Source: Protopterus annectens
Lineage: Eukaryota > Chordata > Ceratodontiformes > Protopteridae
Length of the DNA stretch: 64,000 bases
Assembly: GCF_019279795.1 (NCBI RefSeq)
Contig: NC_056733.1
Span: forward strand, 1,425,416,812 to 1,425,480,811
Direction: 5' to 3'
In this document: positions 23,260 through 34,000 of the stretch, piece by piece
Numbering within the stretch: position 1 is the first letter of the stretch
Layout of the letters: the number at the start of each line of letters is the position of its first letter
The notes under the pieces: model-generated
Databases searched by the model: none
Told to the model about the DNA's origin: nothing
What the model saw: only the letters and a program-made list of their open reading frames with translations
Position numbers and translations under genes: made by a program

Positions 23260-23445
23260 GAATAATACCCAGGCGTTAACCAGGTAAGCTCATTAGATAA
23301 ACTTCCTTTTCCAGAGCAGCCAAGGAGCCATGTCTGGTTAAGTGACTTGATCAAAGTCACACAGCAGGCAAATGTGGGCCTAGAGAATCAAACACTGTAC
23401 CACAGGAATGCCAACTCACAGCCTCAGCCATCCCCCCAACTGCCA
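23260..23445 (-). repeat. MIR/CORE-like SINE, antisense
   Basis: The plus strand has ggttaagtgacttgatcaaa then gtcacacagcaggcaaatg, closely resembling the antisense core of MIR (ttaagtaacttgcccaagg then tcacacagctag). A degenerate box B complement (gagaatcaaacac) follows at the expected place. Both ends are diffuse. This supports a vertebrate origin for the window. Confidence 0.5.
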
Positions 23446-23477
23446 AGCAAAATATAAAGGAAAACAAAACAACCTTT

Positions 23478-23560
23478 CCCACACAGCAGTCTGTTGCACA
23501 GTCTGAGTAAACTTATTCTATAAATAATATTTAAACATTACATTATTTAATTATTCAAAA
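23478..23560 (+). repeat. Copy of an unnamed dispersed repeat (3 of 3)
   Basis: Contains cacacagcagtctgttgcac, agtctgagtaaacttattc and a tail similar to 22512-22580. A direct repeat of ttatttaattattcaaaag with cggcttgtg or aggcttgtg follows at 23545-23625. Confidence 0.45.
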
Positions 23561-24029
23561 GAGGCTTGTGCCATGTAAATTAGAGTATTTAATTATTCAA
23601 AAGCGGCTTGTGTCATGTAATTTTAGAGTATTTAAACTACAAATAACATGCATGTTTTGTTCCAAAGAAGTCTGTGATTATTTATCAGATGAAAGAGCTA
23701 AACCTAATAATTAAAAGTTGGACTTGTTTGATTTAATAGTTCAAAGCTTCTGGGAATTTAATTCAAATGATAACTGGAAATAGAACCTTGGATGTACTAG
23801 AAGAAGGCATAATGAAGGGGAAAGCAGATACCAGAAAGATGTAGTGGTTGTGCAAGTAGCAGAAGTGAGCCAAGCATGAGGATTATAACCATACTGAAGG
23901 CCTTTTACTGAAAAGAGACAGGTGAAAGGTACATATCCTCTTCCTCTTTCCACACAATAATGTTATCATACTTGATTGTTGACTTTGGGATGGACTGTAG
24001 TAAATTAAGTTCTTAGTTAAAAATACTGG

Positions 24030-24172
24030 TACTGTGCAGTGTGACCTTGAACTACAGTCTAATCCAGAGTCAGATGCCTTATCCATTATGCCATATGGAT
24101 TACCACAGTAGGATGTGAACTTACAATCTTTCTGATCTAAAGTCAGATGTAATTCCATGCAACCAGTCACCT
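24030..24172 (-). repeat. Tandem pair of tRNA-Arg-like sequences
   Basis: The minus strand holds two tRNA-like units head to tail. The upstream unit (24172-24105) has ctgactttagatcag and agttcacatcctactg. The downstream unit (24100-24035) has ggcataatggataaggcatc, ctgactctggattag and agttcaaggtcac. The D-arm and anticodon arm match eukaryotic tRNA-Arg, but T-loops and anticodons are altered, so these are not functional tRNAs. A dimeric tRNA-derived SINE head or two pseudogenes would explain them. Confidence 0.6.
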
Positions 24173-24727
24173 AACCACCCAAGAGCGGGGGGGTAAATAT
24201 AAGACCAGTATACTGTATGCCCTTATAGTCATCTTTCAAGTATGCCTTCTAAATTTAATGGGCCTATGGTTTAATGTCTGAAAAATTAGTAACAAACATT
24301 AGGCAACAATGGAGGTATTTTAGTTGGCTCTTTGAATTAAGAAGTAAATTAATAAAAGAAAGCATATTTAAATAAATACAATAAATATTAATTTGGGGGT
24401 AGATTTGTAAGAAGGAATGCACAGGATGTGCATTACAACTGGTAGAAAAACTGAAGGGACTTGAACAGAAACCAAATCATGAATGAGACCTACATACTGA
24501 GTTAGTAGTGAAGCAGGCAGTGTGGACAAAAGAAATAAAATGTAATGCTTCCACAGCGATTTACTAGTGTAACAAATTTGTCCAATAAAATGTTTCATGT
24601 GCAGTCTCATTACAACTTTGATAAGGCTTCCAGTCTTGAGACACATTTTTAAATGGAGCAGTAGAAAAGTATGATTATGATGAAACAGGGAGGAAGCTCA
24701 AACAATAAGGAGAAACTGTGATTTTGG

Positions 24728-25965
24728 ATGCAGATCCTTAACATGAATAACAATAACCATACAAAATATTTTATTCATAAAGTAGCAGAAAGTATTCTAA
24801 GAACCAAGCCAATATGGGAATGGAGAAAGGAGATTCTGCCGATAGGGATGACTGCAATTAAGGGTACAGAGAATAGGCAAGAGGGGGCTAGAATTTATTG
24901 GAGAAAATTGGCAAAGGAGCCAAGTTATTGGAAACAAATAATTAGAGAGGGGAGGGTAACAAAATGGGAAAAGGCCAAGAATTCATTTGGACTGCAGGCT
25001 AGAGATTGCCTTCCTTATCAAGGACTGATATCATAGTATATGCAAACAGAAAGAAATAGGTGGATCCTAACTGAAAGACCAGCATTGGTAGAGTTTTTGC
25101 AGAATCTAGAACAGAAAATGCTGTTAAAAAAGGGATAATTAGTGCAGCATATAAAATACTGTATAATAACTATAGGAATCAATCAGAGGCTAGAAAGAAT
25201 TGAGAAGAGAGATTGGATAAACAATTCAAGAGAAACAAAGGGACGATGTATGTATGGTTCCCAAATTTGCAACAAAATATAGAAGATTTAGGATCTTTGC
25301 TTGGAAATATTTGTGTATTTTTATACCCCAAGCAGTCTCCAAAGAATTTTCCTCAGGTAGATTGCAAACGTTGGAGGCATGATGGGTAAGAAAGAGGTAT
25401 ACATTTTTGAGAGTATAATGAGTTGTCAGACATTAAAAACTCCCTGTAGACTACTCTGCCAGAAATACTGGGTGAGCAAATTGGTGTATCTAAGGAAATG
25501 ATTTTTTTTCAGCTGTGATGCAGAATGAGAATTGCCTAGACATAATAATGCACTGTTGAGTTTAATTATGGCTGCTGCCAAAAAAGAAATTACTAAAACA
25601 TGGAAATCAAAGTTAAAAACCAAACATGCTAGAAGCAGTAAATCTAGTAATAGAGATAAAAGAACTGGAAGCAAAATCTTTAGAAAAGGATAGAAGCAAA
25701 TTACATAGAAAAAATGGAAATTGTGTGAACAAAACATGCAGAATAATGTTTTAGAGGATGAATGAGTTTTAAGGAAAGGCAGGAACTGAATGAGCTATAA
25801 TGGCTGACTAACAATGACTGTATAGAAGATTATAAATGATGTATAACATTTGCAACTGAAAATATGTCAATATGGTTTGTTTTCATTTATATAAATTTAT
25901 GATTGCCTATGTCATAAGTGATAATTCAATAAAGATATTTCTTATTTAAAAATAAATAAATAAAT
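24728..25965 (+). pseudogene. L1/Tx1-like LINE ORF2 C-terminus and 3' end
   Basis: The first part (to 25036) is open and encodes KPIWEWRKEILPIG and EGARIYWRKLAKEPSYWKQI. Beyond a stop, LVEFLQNLEQKML, CKRWRHDGKKEVYIFES and LIMAAAKKEITKTWKSKLK are recognisable. These resemble the C-terminal region of L1-clade ORF2 (the degenerate C-x-x-C...H block, then the segment of the L[LI]xAA[KR]xxIxxxWK type). A 3' UTR ends with aataaagatatttctta and an A-rich (aaat)n tail at 25935-25966, typical for poly-A LINEs. The copy is 5'-truncated. Confidence 0.6.
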
Positions 25966-25989
25966 AGAGTGAGTACAGAGTACAATACT

Positions 25990-26975
25990 ACAAAAGGTTA
26001 ATGGCATAAGACCATACTTCTCAAATGTCCCTGATTTGGTAGAATGTACATGATTTTCCAATCATTGCCTTTTCCCTTGTAATACTTTTTTCTGGTAAAT
26101 TGCTAAGGATTACAGTTAGTAAATGCTAGAAGTCACACTGTTGTTATTCATAAAATGCATATTGATGCAAAACTTATTTTTCTGAAGTGAATTACAGTAT
26201 TTAACAATTTTAATATTTAAAATTCATTCCTGATTGCGAGCCTTTGTCACACCATTACTTTGTTTTGGGCTTTGTCAAGAATTCTTGAGCAAATAAATTG
26301 AGAGGTACCACAAACAACGCATTACAAACTGGAAAGAAGTATGGATTAAAACTTGAGGACAAAAACACATAGTAAGAAGTAGGTAGGGTTGCCACCTATT
26401 CAGCAGTCCAAAGTGGGACATGGGGTGTGGCCAATATAGGTCATCACTGCAGCTGTGGTCATGGGTAGAAGGTGTGGCCAAGCACATGACATCACCATGG
26501 GAGCGGTGAAGGAGATGGTGCAGTTAATGGCAGTATGCTATTATACAGTATCAGCATATTGCAATTCCCCTCACAAACCATTTAAAATTATATACCTATA
26601 ACAGTTAAAAATAAGCCTTACTGGAATGCACTTATGTACACATTACTGCCATTCTAATATTCCAGTGCATTATGTTACACTTTTTTGATACAGTCTAATT
26701 ACACTGTACATGATATGTTGAAAAACAGATGTGCTTAGGCTATTAGAAGTGTAACATTCCACAACTATTAAAAGTGGTAAAAAAGGTGCTACTAAGTTGT
26801 CGTAGCCATAGGAGCAGTAGACATTTACAGCAGTAAGAGCCTAAATATACAGACAACTTGTTTTTGAAAAGATGCGGTAGAAAAGCATAAAGTGAACAAA
26901 ACATCTTGAAATACTCAAACACTTAAATCCAAAAAAATAAATAAATAAAACCAGCACATAAACAAGTCTACTAGT
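25990..26975. other. AT-rich stretch with possible MITE ends, no gene
   Basis: At about 26014 ccatacttctcaaatgtccc recalls the end motif of the MITE family at 2084. At 26394-26408 tagggttgccaccta matches, in reverse, agtggcaaccctag at 34416-34429, so both may be ends of another DNA transposon family. Nothing codes for a recognisable protein. Confidence 0.3.
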
Positions 26976-27264
26976 CATAACTTTCAACTTCTTAGCACAA
27001 GAAATCTGGACAAAGCCTAAAATAAGGGGGGACAATGGCCCAAAAATAGGGACAGATTTTAAATATTGCTCTTATAAACTTAGAAAGTTGCTAGAACAAC
27101 AGGGTTTGTGTTAGCATGCACTTTCTATAGGATATGAAGTCTGAAACTCAAATGTATGTCATTATTTACTGACTTCAGCCCTCAATGATTTGCCAGAAAA
27201 ACACAAATTTTATGAGGAACAGATCAAAAATATGAGGCAAAAATCTGGGCAGTTGAGAGGTATG
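26976..27264 (+). mobile_element. MITE, best-preserved CATACCTCTCAAC-family copy
   Basis: A 289-bp element beginning cataactttcaacttcttag and ending gcagttgagaggtatg. The ends of the family are inverted repeats (CATACCTCTCAAC and GTTGAGAGGTATG). Internal landmarks are ctggacaaagcctaaaataa, aaatagggacagattttaaa, gtctgaaactcaaatg and aaaaatatgaggcaaaaatc. It has no coding capacity. Other copies lie at 3905, 4215, 5205, 35027, 35580, 37728 and 51370. The superfamily cannot be assigned from the ends alone. Confidence 0.75.
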
Positions 27265-27457
27265 TTTACCAGTCTAACAATAAATAATGTTCAAACAGAT
27301 GTAGAATTCTGCACTTTTAGCAGCCTCCCCCTCAACACATACACACATTTTCAATTGTAAAAGTTAAAATTTTGAAAGCTCTCCTAAAACAGACAATATA
27401 AAATCCATTATAAACATGTTTAACACACTATTTGCAGCCCTGAACATAGAATATACA

Positions 27458-27460
<3 letters not shown>

Positions 27461-27520
<60 letters not shown>
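27461..27520. repeat. (CA)n microsatellite
   Basis: Pure CA repeat of about 60 bases. It ends directly at the hairpin that begins the inverted-repeat unit 27523-29617. Confidence 0.95.
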
Positions 27521-27522
<2 letters not shown>

Positions 27523-28257
27523 GGGCCCACTTTCTAATCTCAAAATACTGAAATATCTAATTTCAGTATCGCAAGACTAGAAAGTCAAAAGCCAACAAAA
27601 ACGAAAACATAACACCGACACCCAAAATACCGAAAAAAAAACAAAATCAAAATAGCCAGACCTCCCCCTACATAACACTATCTTACATTTCCCCCATTAG
27701 CCAGACACATAAATGAATATACAGAACACAGTTTTACATTTCGAGCATTGCAACTAGTAAATTTAAACAAAAGATGGGGAAATAATGCAAACACCTTAGC
27801 AAATATTGAATTGTCTTGGATTTTGAAGTTAGGTGCCCACTTACATCCTGGCTTGAATCAGACTGTCTGTATTAAACCAGTCCTAGACAGCAGGTTGTAT
27901 AAGTAAAGGTAGTTGCACCTCCTTATACATATACATATGTATATGCATGTTACTCCCACGGCTATTGAAATGTTGTATATTATTTATATGCCATCAACAA
28001 AAGTGCTCTCTACTCTTTATTTCATTAAATAGCATCATTTAATCTAATTAATTTCACCATACCACTTAAGTATATGTGCATTTATAAATATAATATATGA
28101 AACAAATGAAATATTTCATTATTCTGTCTCATAAACATTTTAAAAGATAGTATATATTTTAAATAATTTTAAATAATATTAGTTCAAATTTGATATGTTA
28201 TAATTGAATATATGGATTGTTTTATACTATTACTATTTACATGTACCAATATTCATA

Positions 28258-28350
28258 TTTGTATGTTTATATTTATATTTATATTTATATTTATATTTAT
28301 ATCTGTATTTATATTCATATTTATATTTATATTGGTATTTATTTGACATA
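28258..28350. repeat. (TTTATA)n hexanucleotide array
   Basis: About 15 imperfect copies of tttata or variants. The open frame across it is a by-product of the repeat. Confidence 0.9.
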
Positions 28351-28984
28351 TATATTTCTAAATATGAAGTCCTTATATGTTATTTAGATTTGAGAAATGT
28401 TCTTTGATACATATATTAGTATTGACATGAATACAAGAACTTTGCATATATATATATACATATATTTTCATTTTGTTCATATGCATTTATATTTATAGTT
28501 ACATTTTATATATAGAATATTAAGAAATATTTTCATATAGAACATGAGAAAGATCTCATATATTATTATACTATAAGTTTATGAAATGCGTCATTTGCAC
28601 ATTACTAAATAGGGACCATTCATGTTTTAGATGTTCTAAATTGTTTCAATGAGTTTTAAAGTTTGTTTTAACGTATTTTAAAAGTTGTAAGCATTGTTTT
28701 AAACATATGTATATAGGCATTATGATAGCAGCTTATTAGCTCTTTATATAAATGTGAGCATTATTTATTATTTTGAATGCTTTGAATGCATTTTAAAGCC
28801 CGAAAGAATTGTTCTTAACTAACGTATATAAGCATTGTGACATTTTAGTATACTAGCCCTCCATATAAATGTGAGCACTATTTTCTGTTTTGAATTTAAT
28901 TAATTAAGCAAATTGAATGATTGGATGCATTTACTTGTTCTAATTGAAGTTTACTGACTATATATACCATCCGGTATTATTTAT

Positions 28985-29130
28985 TAAATGTGAAGATCTG
29001 AGGAAGCGCACTTTAAGTGCGTGAAAGCGCTTATCTGTTTGTTTTTCGTGAATAAAAGAGTTCGTTTATGGCATTCTGAAACAGCATCTTCTTTTTGGTT
29101 GGTGAATTCATCAGTGTTTTTTACTGCACA
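28985..29130 (+). repeat. Stem-rich repeat module with aataaa-like motif
   Basis: The segment agatctgaggaagcgcactt, then aagtgcgtgaaagcgctt, can form nested stems around cgcacttTaagtgcg. It is followed by gtgaataaaagag and a T-rich end. A related arrangement (gaaagcgctaaataaatatt on the minus strand) lies in the loop of the foldback at 36565-36711. Confidence 0.4.
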
Positions 29131-29560
29131 TTTCCCCTATATAACACTACCTTATGTTTAAGCAGGGGGCAAGCCCCCCTGCACCCCACATCCCTGCTAT
29201 TTATATATACCAACACCAAGGTCACACTAGCATGAATAATGCACACACACACACACACTACAAATGTACAAAATCACCACTTTCAACACTTACACACACA
29301 TACTCTAACCTACCTACCCTAACTAGCTCCTAAAACTTACCAAAAAACTAAATAAAACCAAAATCCTATCCAAAACCCTAACAAAATACATACTTACCTG
29401 AATCTCCATTAAATGCACATCGGCCAACAAGGGCACAACCGGAAAACATGAACCACTAAAGGGACACCACACTACATAACACACACCACACAACAATTAT
29501 CAAAAATCTGAAAAACTAAGATTTGATAAAATGCAGTTTTGAAAAACTGTATTTTTGACA
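29131..29560. other. AC-rich non-coding stretch
   Basis: Contains a short (AC)n at 29241-29259 and many CA-rich words. No gene seen. Confidence 0.35.
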
Positions 29561-29617
29561 TTCTAATCTCGAGATACTGAAATTCGATATTTCAGCATTT
29601 TGAGATTAGAAAGTGGA

Positions 29618-29625
29618 CTTGTGTG

Positions 29626-29719
<94 letters not shown>
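29618..29719. repeat. (GT)n(AT)n compound microsatellite
   Basis: About 54 bases of GT (one GC interruption) followed by about 46 bases of AT, ending at the inverted repeat that begins at 29722. Confidence 0.95.
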
Positions 29720-29721
<2 letters not shown>

Positions 29722-29722
<1 letters not shown>

Positions 29723-31250
29723 GGTTTCACTTTAGAATCCTGAAATATCACACTTTGAGATAAGAGTTTATACAACCACACAGACACTCCTGGGAAAGGC
29801 TGGCACAGGTTCTCCAGCTGTGCCCCTATTGCCCAAACTATATGGTACTACTGCCTGCCACCACCCAGCTAATATTTATCAGCTACTCAAAGGCCCTTAA
29901 AAGGTGTCCAATTATTACTGTGCAATATTATTATCCAATTGGTAGTATAATTAAACAGTCAAGGCTTATTAGAGTGACTTGGTACAATAATCACTATAAA
30001 TATGCAATGTACTCTAGAGCTTAAATTATCTCTACACAAAACAGCCACAGTTGAAAGGTTTAAAGATATTTAATAATAAATACTAAAAACACAAGACAAT
30101 ACTTCTTACTATACAGTGCTAGTCAAGAGTTCAGAGATCACAGAGAAATACTTAAAATAATTCAGTAGTACAGTTCTGACATCACAGAAAAACACAGTCT
30201 AATCTTTCTAGTTTCTAGCTATTTCTAAAAGAAAATACAAGTCTAAGATAAACTTATATAAGAAAACAGGCAGAGTGCTGATGAGTGGATGGTCAAGACA
30301 AAAATGCTTAATAATCTCTGGTTCTCTCTGTTTAAATTGAAATTGCAGTTCTGATTCACATTACATCATTCTTCACATTTTCCTGGGGTTCCCAGGCTAC
30401 ACATTACATCATTCTTTACACTTCCCTGGGTTCCCAGGCTAACAGAAACTGCATTTACATTCTTAATATCTCCTTTTGTTATCTTGCAGCTGGTCAGGAA
30501 GCAGAGCAATAAAAATACATTTGCATGTTTAAATCTAGCAATTTAACTCTTGGTTAAAACGATAGAAAGAATTTCTTCGTATAGACCCTTCAACACTACT
30601 GTCTGAAACAAAGGGTCACCATATGCTTTACTTTGGTCAGTAGAGTGCACTGTTGTCACATTTTTTCCCAGTCCCACATGTAACACTATTTCTTTACATT
30701 TAAGATAACAAGCCTGTAATTTACATTCATATTTACAAATGACAGAATTAGTCGCGGTGGTGCAGCGGTAGTGTTGTCGCCTCACAGCAAGAGGTTCTCC
30801 CATTCAATTCTCAGCTGGAGCGCCTTCTGTGTGGATTCTGCATGTCCTCTCCATGGTCAAGTGGCGTTCGAAAGACATGCATGAATGGGTGTGCCTTCGA
30901 TGTAGGTTGGGTTTCGGGCTGGCACCTTGGCAACGTAAAAATCTACTGCCAACCATTAGCGGACCGGAGTTCCGCTGTGGCGACTCCTAACTGGGAAAAG
31001 CTGAAAAAAAGAACATTTACAAATGACAGAATTATCTGCAAAATTCTATCTGGCTAGGCTGGCAGCCTTCATCGATCTTTACCCACTCTTCACATCTTGT
31101 ACTGGAATATTGTCATTCTTTGTGTCCTGTATATTTTCAGTATTTTGTGATTCAGGATGTAAAGTTTTCAGGATTTTGAATTTTCAGGATTTTGGGTTCC
31201 GGATTATGAAGATCAGGATTGTGATACTTCAGGATTCTGAAGTGAAACCA
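29722..31250. repeat. 1.5-kb segment with 30-bp terminal inverted repeats
   Basis: Positions 29722-29751 and the complement of 31221-31250 match at 28 of 30 bases (tggtttcactttagaatcct then gaaatatcac). The interior has no recognisable transposase and carries a complete SINE with a 20-bp target duplication. AT repeats abut both ends, with GT outside on the left and AC outside on the right. A non-autonomous DNA element is the simplest reading. Confidence 0.55.
30751..31014 (+). repeat. Full-length V-type tRNA-derived SINE with perfect 20-bp TSD
   Basis: The head contains box A (ggtggtgcagcggtag) and a degenerate box B (ttctcccattcaattctcag), followed by ctgtgtggattctgcatgtc, a core typical of V-SINE-like elements. 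The 3' part has ggaccggagttccgctgtgg then cgactcctaactgggaaaag. A 20-bp direct repeat at 30731-30750 and 31015-31034 is a perfect target-site duplication, so the insertion is relatively young. Related copies are at 21808, 34655 and 35731. Confidence 0.85.
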
Positions 31251-31253
31251 TAT

Positions 31254-31254
<1 letters not shown>

Positions 31255-31331
<77 letters not shown>

Positions 31332-31336
31332 ACACA
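31255..31336. repeat. (AT)n(AC)n compound microsatellite
   Basis: AT repeat to about 31296 and AC repeat to about 31336, the mirror image of 29618-29719. Confidence 0.95.
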
Positions 31337-31350
31337 TATATACATATGTA

Positions 31351-32962
31351 CAGTGGATATAAAAAGTGTACACACCCGTTAAAATGCCAGGTTTTTGTGA
31401 TATAAAAAAATGAGAGAACAATAAATCATTTCAAAGCTTTTCCCACCTTTAATATGACCTTTAACGTGCACAATTCAATTGAAAAAAAAATCTGTTAGGG
31501 GAAAAAATATAAAAAATAAAAAACTTACATTACAATAAGCTGGTTGCATAAGTGTGCACAGCCTTAAACTAATACTTTGTTGAAGCACCTTTTGATTCAA
31601 TTACAGCATTCAGTCTTCTTGGGTACACACCTGTCATCAATTAAGAGACTCTGATTAACCCCAAATAAAGTTCAGCTGTCTTAGTATGATTTTCCTGACA
31701 TTTACTCCGTTGCCTGCTACAGCAAAAGCCATGGTTTGCAGAGAGCTTACAAAGCATCAAAGGGATCTCATTGTTAAAAGGTATCAGTCAGGAGAAGGGT
31801 ACAAAAAAATTTCCACAGCATTGGATATACCATGGAAAACAGTGAAGACAGTCATCAAAAAGTGGAGAAAATATGGGACAACAGTTACATTGCATAGAAC
31901 TGGCCATCCCTCCAAAATTGATGAAAAGACAAGACAAAAACTGGTCAGGCAGGCTGCCAAGAGAATTACAGCAACACTGAAAGAGCTGCAGTTATTTCTG
32001 GCAAGTACTGGCTGTGTACTACATGTGACAACAATCTCCCGTATTCTCCATGTGACTGGACTATGGGGTAGGGTTGCAAGACGGAAGCCTTTTCTTACAC
32101 AGAAAAACATCCAGGCCTGGCTAAAATTTGCAAAACAATACATCGTCTCCCAGAAGCATGTGGGAAAATGTGTTATGGTCTGATGAGACCAAGGTTCAAC
32201 TTTTTGGCCACAATTCCATAAGGTACGTTTGGCGCAAAAACAACACTTTGCATCACCAAAAGTACACCATCCCCATGGTGAAGCATGGTGGTGGCAGTAT
32301 CATGCTTTGGGGTTGCTTTTCTTCAACTGGAACTGGGGCTTTAGTCAAGGTGGAAGGAATTATGAACAGTTCCAAATACCAGTCACGTTTGGCCCAAAAC
32401 CTTCAGGCATCTGCTAGAAAGCAGAAGATGAAGAGGAATTTCACCTTTCAACACGAATAACCCCAAGCATACATCCGAATCAACAAAAGAATGGCTTCAC
32501 CAGAAGAAAATTAAAGTTTTGGAATGGCCTAGCCAGAGCGCAGACCTAAATCCAATAGAAAATCTGTGGGGTGACCTGAAAAGGGCTGTGCACAAGAGAT
32601 GCCCTCGCAATCTGACAGATTTGGAGCGCTTTTGCAAGGAAGAGTGGGCAAATATTGCCAAGTCAAGATATGCCATGCTGATAGACTCCTACCCAAGAAG
32701 ACTGAATGCTGTAATTAAATCAAAAGATGCTTCAACAAAGTATTAGTTTAAGGGCGTTCACACTTATGCAACCAACGTATTGTATTTTTTTATTTTTTAT
32801 ATTTTTCCCCTAACAGATTTGTTCATTTTTTAATTGAATTGTACAGATTATAGGTCACATTAAAGGTGGAAAAAGTTTTGAAATGATTTATTGTGGTCTC
32901 ATTTTTTATATCACAAAAACCTGGCACTTTAACAGGGGTGTGTACAGGTTTTACATCCACTG
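31351..32962 (+). mobile_element. Tc1-type DNA transposon, 1612 bp
   Basis: The element begins cagtggatataaaaagtgta and ends with an inverted copy (tacaggttttacatccactg). Matching outer ends extend inward with ccaggtttttgtgatat and its complement. A TA dinucleotide flanks each side (31349-31350 and 32963-32964), the Tc1/mariner target duplication. The length is normal for Tc1. The end sequence resembles the Tc1-like family known to be shared by fishes and frogs. It landed in an AC/TACA-rich simple repeat. Confidence 0.9.
31731..32743 (+). pseudogene. Tc1-type (DD34E) transposase, frameshifted
   Basis: The likely start is the Met at 31731 (MVCRELTKHQRDLIVKRY). The first frame, to 32183, holds the paired-like helix-turn-helix DNA-binding region (GEGYKKISTALDIPWKTV), a TGHPSKI segment in place of GRP-type linkers, and the start of the catalytic domain. 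A frameshift near 32160-32180 leads to WSDETKVQLFG (first catalytic Asp) and GGGSIMLWGCFSSTGTG. A second break near 32445-32460 falls in the QQDNDPKHT motif, where the second catalytic Asp is lost. The last frame (32519-32743) holds [18 protein letters not shown] with the catalytic Glu. Order and spacing fit Tc1 transposases of about 340 residues; this copy cannot make an active enzyme. Confidence 0.88.
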
Positions 32963-32974
32963 TACATACATACA

Positions 32975-32976
32975 TG

Positions 32977-33018
<42 letters not shown>
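32975..33018. repeat. (AC)n microsatellite at the Tc1 right flank
   Basis: AC repeat immediately beyond the transposon, with TACA words at its start. Confidence 0.9.
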
Positions 33019-33021
<3 letters not shown>

Positions 33022-33279
33022 TTTGACCATTAAAAATTACTGCTTGCATACTGTGCCCAGAACAGTCACTATGAAATCTGTTTACAATGTCTAATGCAAC
33101 ATTGCATAAAAAAATTTCCTTTGAAAAACTCTAGCACTGAAAGTCTGTTGGTTGTACTTACCACTTCAGTGCAGAACAAGAGCACTACAGTGCTTACTTA
33201 GCTGCAGGCTGTCTGTCTGGTATGATTCTTCCTGGGCTGACATACTGGCTAGCCAGTGTCCTTCTGAGTTGGCTGGTAG

Positions 33280-33600
33280 GCTGGTGGGCTGCCTTCCTCC
33301 TGGGCTGGTTCAATGCTTTTCTATTAGGTTGCCTTCTTTCTGCAGTGGTAGACTAGGTGGCTGGCTTCCTTTTGGGGTGGTGGGTCAGGTGGCTGGATGG
33401 CTGGCTTCCTTTTGGGGTGGTGGGGTGGTGGGCCGGGTTCCTTCTGCGGAGGTAGAATGTATGGCTGGCTTCCTTCTGGGTAGTGGGCTGGATAGCTGGC
33501 TTCTTTCTGGAGTGGTTGGTTGGATGAATGGCTTCCTTCTGGGGTGGTTGGTTGGAGTGCTTGCTTCTTGGTCGTCTGGCTGGCTGGCTGGGAAATGTGT
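33280..33600. repeat. Minisatellite, ~31-40 bp period
   Basis: The word cttccttctggggtggt or a variant recurs at about 33295, 33327, 33366, 33406, 33439, 33469, 33501, 33532 and 33563. Intervals range from 30 to 40 bases, with gtggctgg spacers. Long open frames on both strands across it (Pro/Lys/His-rich on the minus strand) are by-products of the repeat. Confidence 0.75.
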
Positions 33601-33853
33601 AGGGGAAGGGGAGATGAGTTGAATGACAATAATTCAGGCATAACAAAGTAAGTCAAATTAGGCACTTGGGAAAGGAAGAGCAGTGAAATGCCCTTAAAAA
33701 GCCTGTTTTGGGAGATGACCTAAAGGGCAAATAGAGATAGTCATTGAAACACAAGAAACAGAATTTAAACTGAGTGAAAGAAAGCAGAAAGTGTCTGAAA
33801 TGCCATTTAAAGTAAACAGAGAGCCAAAAGTACTGCAGATGAGTCACTGGCTT

Positions 33854-34000
33854 AGGTTCATAGATTCATAGGTGTGTACTAGGCTGATGGCCCTGGAGCC
33901 TTTACAAGCCTAGCCCATAGAAGTGCCCTGACATTGTGCCGCCCGACGTTAGTTCCCAACGCCTCTACCAAGTAGAGTTTGATACAGTCTTCTAGAGGCA
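33854..34000 (-). mobile_element. CR1-like LINE 3'-tail fragment
   Basis: The plus strand begins aggttcatagattcatagg, then gtactaggctgatggccc and tttacaagcctagcc. This is the complement of the 3' tail of the CR1-like LINEs, diverged from the main subfamily. No coding part remains. Confidence 0.6.

Larger units (their letters stand above)
27523..29617. repeat. 2.1-kb segment bounded by inverted terminal hairpins
   Basis: The left end at 27523-27558 (cccactttctaatctcaaaa then tactgaaatatc) is inverted at 29584-29619 with about 30 of 32 positions identical in the core. Each end is itself a small foldback of about 55 bases (27530-27585 and 29556-29614). The interior is AT-rich, with a TTTATA hexamer array, a GC-rich stem at 29004-29032 and no recognisable gene. 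It may be one non-autonomous element or two foldbacks in opposite orientation. Confidence 0.5.

Noticed and set aside
28204..28407. Tyr/Leu-rich hydrophobic 67-residue frame
   Set aside because: It arises from the TTTATA hexamer array.
33324..33665. Proline/lysine/histidine-rich protein on the minus strand
   Set aside because: It follows the minisatellite period exactly and is open on both strands.
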